A stretch of 64,000 nucleotides of DNA from Ancylobacter pratisalsi (GTDB taxonomy: Bacteria > Pseudomonadota > Alphaproteobacteria > Rhizobiales > Xanthobacteraceae), in the NCBI RefSeq assembly GCF_010669125.1, contig NZ_CP048630.1, forward strand, positions 434,001-498,000, in the 5' to 3' direction. Shown piece after piece: positions 60,930-64,000 of the stretch. Positions within the stretch are counted from its first letter, which is position 1. Every line of letters begins with the position of its first letter. Made by a program: the position numbers and the translations under genes. Under the pieces are notes generated by a model. It saw only the letters and a program-made list of their open reading frames with translations. It ran no database searches and was not told the origin of the DNA.

Positions 60930-62129
60930 TCAGGCAGCCTGCACGCGCGACCAGACGCGCTCCCACTTCTCGGTCGAGGAGGGCTGGTCGAACTGATACA
61001 TGCTCGACAGCTCCTCCGTGCGGTCCATCAGGAACAGCTTCTGCTCTTCGGGCGTGGAGATCGAGCGCAGGTCGACCGTCGCCGACGATCCGGCAATGAG
61101 CGAGATCTTCTTGATGTTCTCCGGCGCGAGAAAGGTGTTCATGAAGTCATGGCAGATATCGAGCGCGGCCGGATCGGTCACGCCTGAAGTCACCAGCCAG
61201 GTGTCGACCCAGCCGAGGCCACCTTCCTTCGGCACCAGCTGATGCGAGAAGTCGGCGGAGATGTCACCCTTCTCCTTCTTCTGCACCAGAATGCGATAGA
61301 CCTGCGCAAATTCAGGAGCGGCGACGATGGCCCCGCTTTCCAGCAACTGCTGCAGGGTGGTGTTGTCCTGATAGCGCGTGAGCAGCAGCGACTTCTGCTG
61401 GATCAGCAGCTTCTCGACCTCGGCGAGTTCCTCATCGGTGAGGACATAGGGGTTGAACGGCTTGCCGTCCGGGCGCGGCTTGTCCTTGGTGCCCATGCGG
61501 GTGGCGGCCAGAATGCCGGTAAGCGCGATGTTCTCCTCGAAGCGGGCGCTGGTCGCGAGGCGTCCGGAAAAGGCGGGATCAAACAGCACCTCGATGCTCT
61601 CGACCTTCTCCTTCGGCACGTCGGCGGTGTTGTAGGTGGTGCCGTAGCTGCCCCAGCACCAGGTGACGCCGAAATGCTTGCCGCTGGCTTCGTCGGTCAG
61701 CAGCTTGAACCGGTCGGGCTTGAACACCGGATAGACATTGGCGGTGTTGGGGATCTTGGCATAGTCGATGTTGCGGATCAGCTTCTCGCGGAAATACAGG
61801 CCCGGCCAGAAGCCGTCGGCTTGGACGAGATCGAAATCCCTGGTGCCGCCGACGCGCAGCTTGTTGTAGGCCTCGGAATTGCCGTCGAAGAAGGTCGGGG
61901 AGAACTTGATCTTGTGCTTCTCCTCGAAGGCTCCGACGATATCGGGAACGGCATAGACCTCCCACATCAGCGCACGCAGCTGGGTAGGCGCGGCCGAGGC
62001 GGGCCGAATGTAGGGCGCGGCAAGCGCGCCGGCGGTTCCCGCCGCGAGTGTCTTCAGCACGGTACGGCGATTGACGGAGGCGGCGGACAGGGCCGCAGCG
62101 CCGGAAGACTTGAACGTCGATTTGGTCAT
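60930..62129 (-). CDS. Periplasmic substrate-binding protein (PotD-like)
   Basis: 399 residues from ATG 62129. Tat signal: NRRTVLKTLAAGTAGALAAP then YIRPASA. Mature part fits extracellular solute-binding family 1 (LRALMWEVYAVPDIVGAFEE; WCWGSYGTTYNTADVPKEKV). Substrate not assigned; polyamine-like amines are likely from the operon. Confidence 0.9.
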   Translation of the reverse strand: MTKSTFKSSGAAALSAASVNRRTVLKTLAAGTAGALAAPYIRPASAAPTQLRALMWEVYAVPDIVGAFEEKHKIKFSPTFFDGNSEAYNKLRVGGTRDFDLVQADGFWPGLYFREKLIRNIDYAKIPNTANVYPVFKPDRFKLLTDEASGKHFGVTWCWGSYGTTYNTADVPKEKVESIEVLFDPAFSGRLATSARFEENIALTGILAATRMGTKDKPRPDGKPFNPYVLTDEELAEVEKLLIQQKSLLLTRYQDNTTLQQLLESGAIVAAPEFAQVYRILVQKKEKGDISADFSHQLVPKEGGLGWVDTWLVTSGVTDPAALDICHDFMNTFLAPENIKKISLIAGSSATVDLRSISTPEEQKLFLMDRTEELSSMYQFDQPSSTEKWERVWSRVQAA

Positions 62130-62249
62130 GACCACGCCCTCTGGTTTTTTTGAGATCGATACGATCGGTCCTTGCGGGGCCCGTGCCTTGTGCGTTTCCT
62201 CCTCGGGGCAGTCTGAGCGCCGCCCCTGAGCCGTCACATCGGATGCGCT

Positions 62250-63191
62250 TCAGGCCGCGACCTTGAAGGGATTGTCGGCATCGGCGTAGTTGACCGGCGT
62301 CATGTGCCAGCCTTCCTTGTGCTTGCGCCAATAGGTCTCCTTCAGCTTGGCGCTGATCGGACCCGGCCGGTCATTGCCATAGATGCGCTCGTTCACCCGC
62401 GCACAGGGCATCACGCCGCCGGCGGTGGTGGTGGTGAACACCTCGTCGGCATCCATCAGGTCCTCGAAGGTGATCGGGCCGACGACCGGCTCGAGACCGA
62501 GCTCGGGGCACAGGTCGAGCACGGCGAGGCGGGTAATGCCGCGCAGCGCGCCGCGATCCGGGGTGGTGACCTTGTTGTCCTTGACGATGAAGACGTTGAA
62601 GCCGGCGCCTTCGGTCAGGTAGCCCTCGCTGTCGAGCAGGATGGCGGTGTCGAAGCCCTTATCCTTGGCCTCGAACATGCCGCGGGTGAAGTCGCGCCAC
62701 ATGTAGTTCTTCAGCGTCGGATCGAGCGAGTTCTGCGAGATGCGGGGCACCTGCGCGACGAGCAGGTGAGCACCGCGCTCCTGGACGTCGGGCTTGATCA
62801 CGTCGACCCACGGCACCGCATAGGCAATGAAGGTATTGTCGCAATCGGCCGGGTCGCGCGAGCCGTAAACGCGCGGAACGCCGCGTGTGGAGACCATCGC
62901 GACGAAAGCATCCTTGAGGCCGCTCAGCGCCACCACCTTGCCGAGAATGGTGCGCATCTCGTCACGGGTAACGCCCGGATCGAGGCGGTAGCCTTCCAGC
63001 GAGCGATGAAAACGATCGAGGTGGTCCTCCAGCCGGAAGAACCCGCCGTCGGTCACATGAACCACGTCATAGGTCACATCCGAATGGGTGAAGCCCCAGT
63101 CACCGACCGGAATCTTGGCCTCGGAGATCGGCACGTAAATGCCGTTCATATACGCGGCGCCTTTCGAGTAATCGGGGCTCGACGGGCTCAT
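62250..63191 (-). CDS. Fold-type IV aminotransferase, (R)-amine transaminase-like
   Basis: 313 residues; ATG 63191 has AAGGAGG five bases upstream. Motifs resembling (R)-selective amine:pyruvate transaminases: HSDVTYDVVHVTDGGFFRLE, DHLDRF, IAYAVPWVDVI, SLDPTLKNYMWRDF (PLP Lys), LTEGAGFNVFIVKD, TTTAGGVMP. D-amino acid or branched-chain transaminase remain options. First gene of the operon. Confidence 0.88.
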   Translation of the reverse strand: MSPSSPDYSKGAAYMNGIYVPISEAKIPVGDWGFTHSDVTYDVVHVTDGGFFRLEDHLDRFHRSLEGYRLDPGVTRDEMRTILGKVVALSGLKDAFVAMVSTRGVPRVYGSRDPADCDNTFIAYAVPWVDVIKPDVQERGAHLLVAQVPRISQNSLDPTLKNYMWRDFTRGMFEAKDKGFDTAILLDSEGYLTEGAGFNVFIVKDNKVTTPDRGALRGITRLAVLDLCPELGLEPVVGPITFEDLMDADEVFTTTTAGGVMPCARVNERIYGNDRPGPISAKLKETYWRKHKEGWHMTPVNYADADNPFKVAA

Positions 63192-63425
63192 GCTGTCCTC
63201 CTTCACACTCCCGCACCGAGCGGGTCGAGGTCAGCTTTTCTCCAAATGGCTCCATCAAAAAGGACCGCTTTAGGGGAAAATGACAGCACCACTTCGCGAA
63301 TGGCACGTACGGCTCGCCGCAGGCATCATTCCCCCCCGGAGGTGCTGCGGCGACGCGTTCAGCCTCGCCGCCGCAGCGCAGAACCTCCGCAAGCCCGCCA
63401 GGCTTCCGCCGACGGCTTAGAAACA

Positions 63426-64000
63426 TCATGAGCCGTAGACGGCTCGGCAGATTTCCTGCGGAAAGCGCCCGCCGCCGGACATGCCTTCGAGTGCCGTATT
63501 GGTGAAGGCGACGACACTGAGCTTCTGTGTGGGATCGACGAACCAGGAATGGCCATAGGCACCGCCCCATCGCCAGGTGCCAGGCGTTTCCGGCGTGCCC
63601 GCTTCCGTTGCGTCCTTCAGGATCGAAAATCCAAGGCCGTACCCCCAACCGGGCAAGCCGACGACGGGAAGGTTGCCGGTCTGGACGCGTGCCATCTCCG
63701 CGGCCAGCTCCGGCGGCAGCAGCGCGCCACCTCCCCCGCGCATCGTCTCCAGCAGGCTCAGGCTGTCATCGGCCGTCCCGATCATGCCGGCGCCGCCCGA
63801 CGGGAAGGCGTCCGCGTCGAAGGCCCGTGCCGGGTCCATGACTATATCGGCAAGTCCTTCCAGCATCGGGATGCGATCAGGCTCGCGCATGCGGCGCGGT
63901 GAGGGCTGATCATCGGCATAGGCCGCCGCGAGCCTCGCCCGGTCACAAACGCTGAAGCCCGTATCGCCGAGACCGAGCGGCCGGGTGACCAGCGCACGAA
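63426..64000 (-). CDS. Serine hydrolase, beta-lactamase/EstB type, 5' part outside window
   Basis: The C-terminal 190 residues are seen: RPLGLGDTGFSV, GGAGMIGTADDSLSLLETM, WRWGGAYGHSWFVDP, the last being the HSWF/HxG active-site region of class C-type esterases. The catalytic Ser-x-x-Lys part lies beyond the right edge. Confidence 0.85.
   Translation of the reverse strand, partial: RALVTRPLGLGDTGFSVCDRARLAAAYADDQPSPRRMREPDRIPMLEGLADIVMDPARAFDADAFPSGGAGMIGTADDSLSLLETMRGGGGALLPPELAAEMARVQTGNLPVVGLPGWGYGLGFSILKDATEAGTPETPGTWRWGGAYGHSWFVDPTQKLSVVAFTNTALEGMSGGGRFPQEICRAVYGS

Overview
The sequence is GC-rich and its gene content is typical of Hyphomicrobiales (Alphaproteobacteria): a GapR/DUF2312 protein, Rhizobiales-style phage modules, and host ABC-transporter genes. 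I infer the order from gene style only and do not name a genus.

Positions 1-39.02 kb are the right-hand part of a tailed HK97-type siphophage prophage (prophage 1). Its left end lies outside the window. The late genes (lysis, tail fibre/spike, tail tip, tape measure, tail tube, head completion, capsid, protease, portal, terminase) are on the minus strand from 22 kb down to 1, so transcription runs HNH, TerS, TerL, portal, protease, capsid, tail, lysis. From 22.3 to 31.4 kb are replication and DNA-modification genes: an HTH protein with four 24-bp tandem repeats, a PP-loop protein, a DNA methyltransferase, a SNF2-type helicase, and a full DnaA homologue. A repressor/Cro-type switch with repeated GTGCAT(N3)ATGCAC operators sits at 31.4 kb. 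A second copy of these operators at 32.7 kb controls a rightward early operon (32.7-37.5 kb) that includes a GapR-like protein and a DnaN-like clamp. A xis-like gene and a tyrosine integrase end the prophage beside the 3' half of a tRNA-Met(CAU) gene (38973-39019).

Positions 39.00-56.21 kb are a second, separate integrated element of about 17.2 kb inserted in tandem in the same tRNA-Met 3' end. It is bounded by a 19-bp direct repeat (39004-39022 and 56190-56208). It has its own integrase (frameshifted), AlpA-like and other regulators, and a cargo block with visibly lower GC: a DEDD exonuclease overlapping a nucleotidyltransferase, an XRE-ImmA/IrrE protein, and a partner gene. It also has a complete DNA-packaging and head module (portal, protease, capsid, decoration protein, HNH, connectors, TerS, TerL) and a replication-like HTH protein. 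It has no tail and no lysis genes. This is the layout of a capsid-forming phage-inducible chromosomal island, a satellite that makes its own heads and borrows tails, and it is the main discovery in the window.

Positions 56.5-64.0 kb are host chromosome. A minus-strand operon encodes a fold-type IV aminotransferase like the (R)-selective amine transaminases, a polyamine-type ABC importer (Tat-exported binding protein, ATPase, two permeases) and a MocR/PdxR-type PLP-dependent regulator. This is probably an amine uptake and transamination system. A serine hydrolase of the beta-lactamase/esterase type is cut by the right edge.
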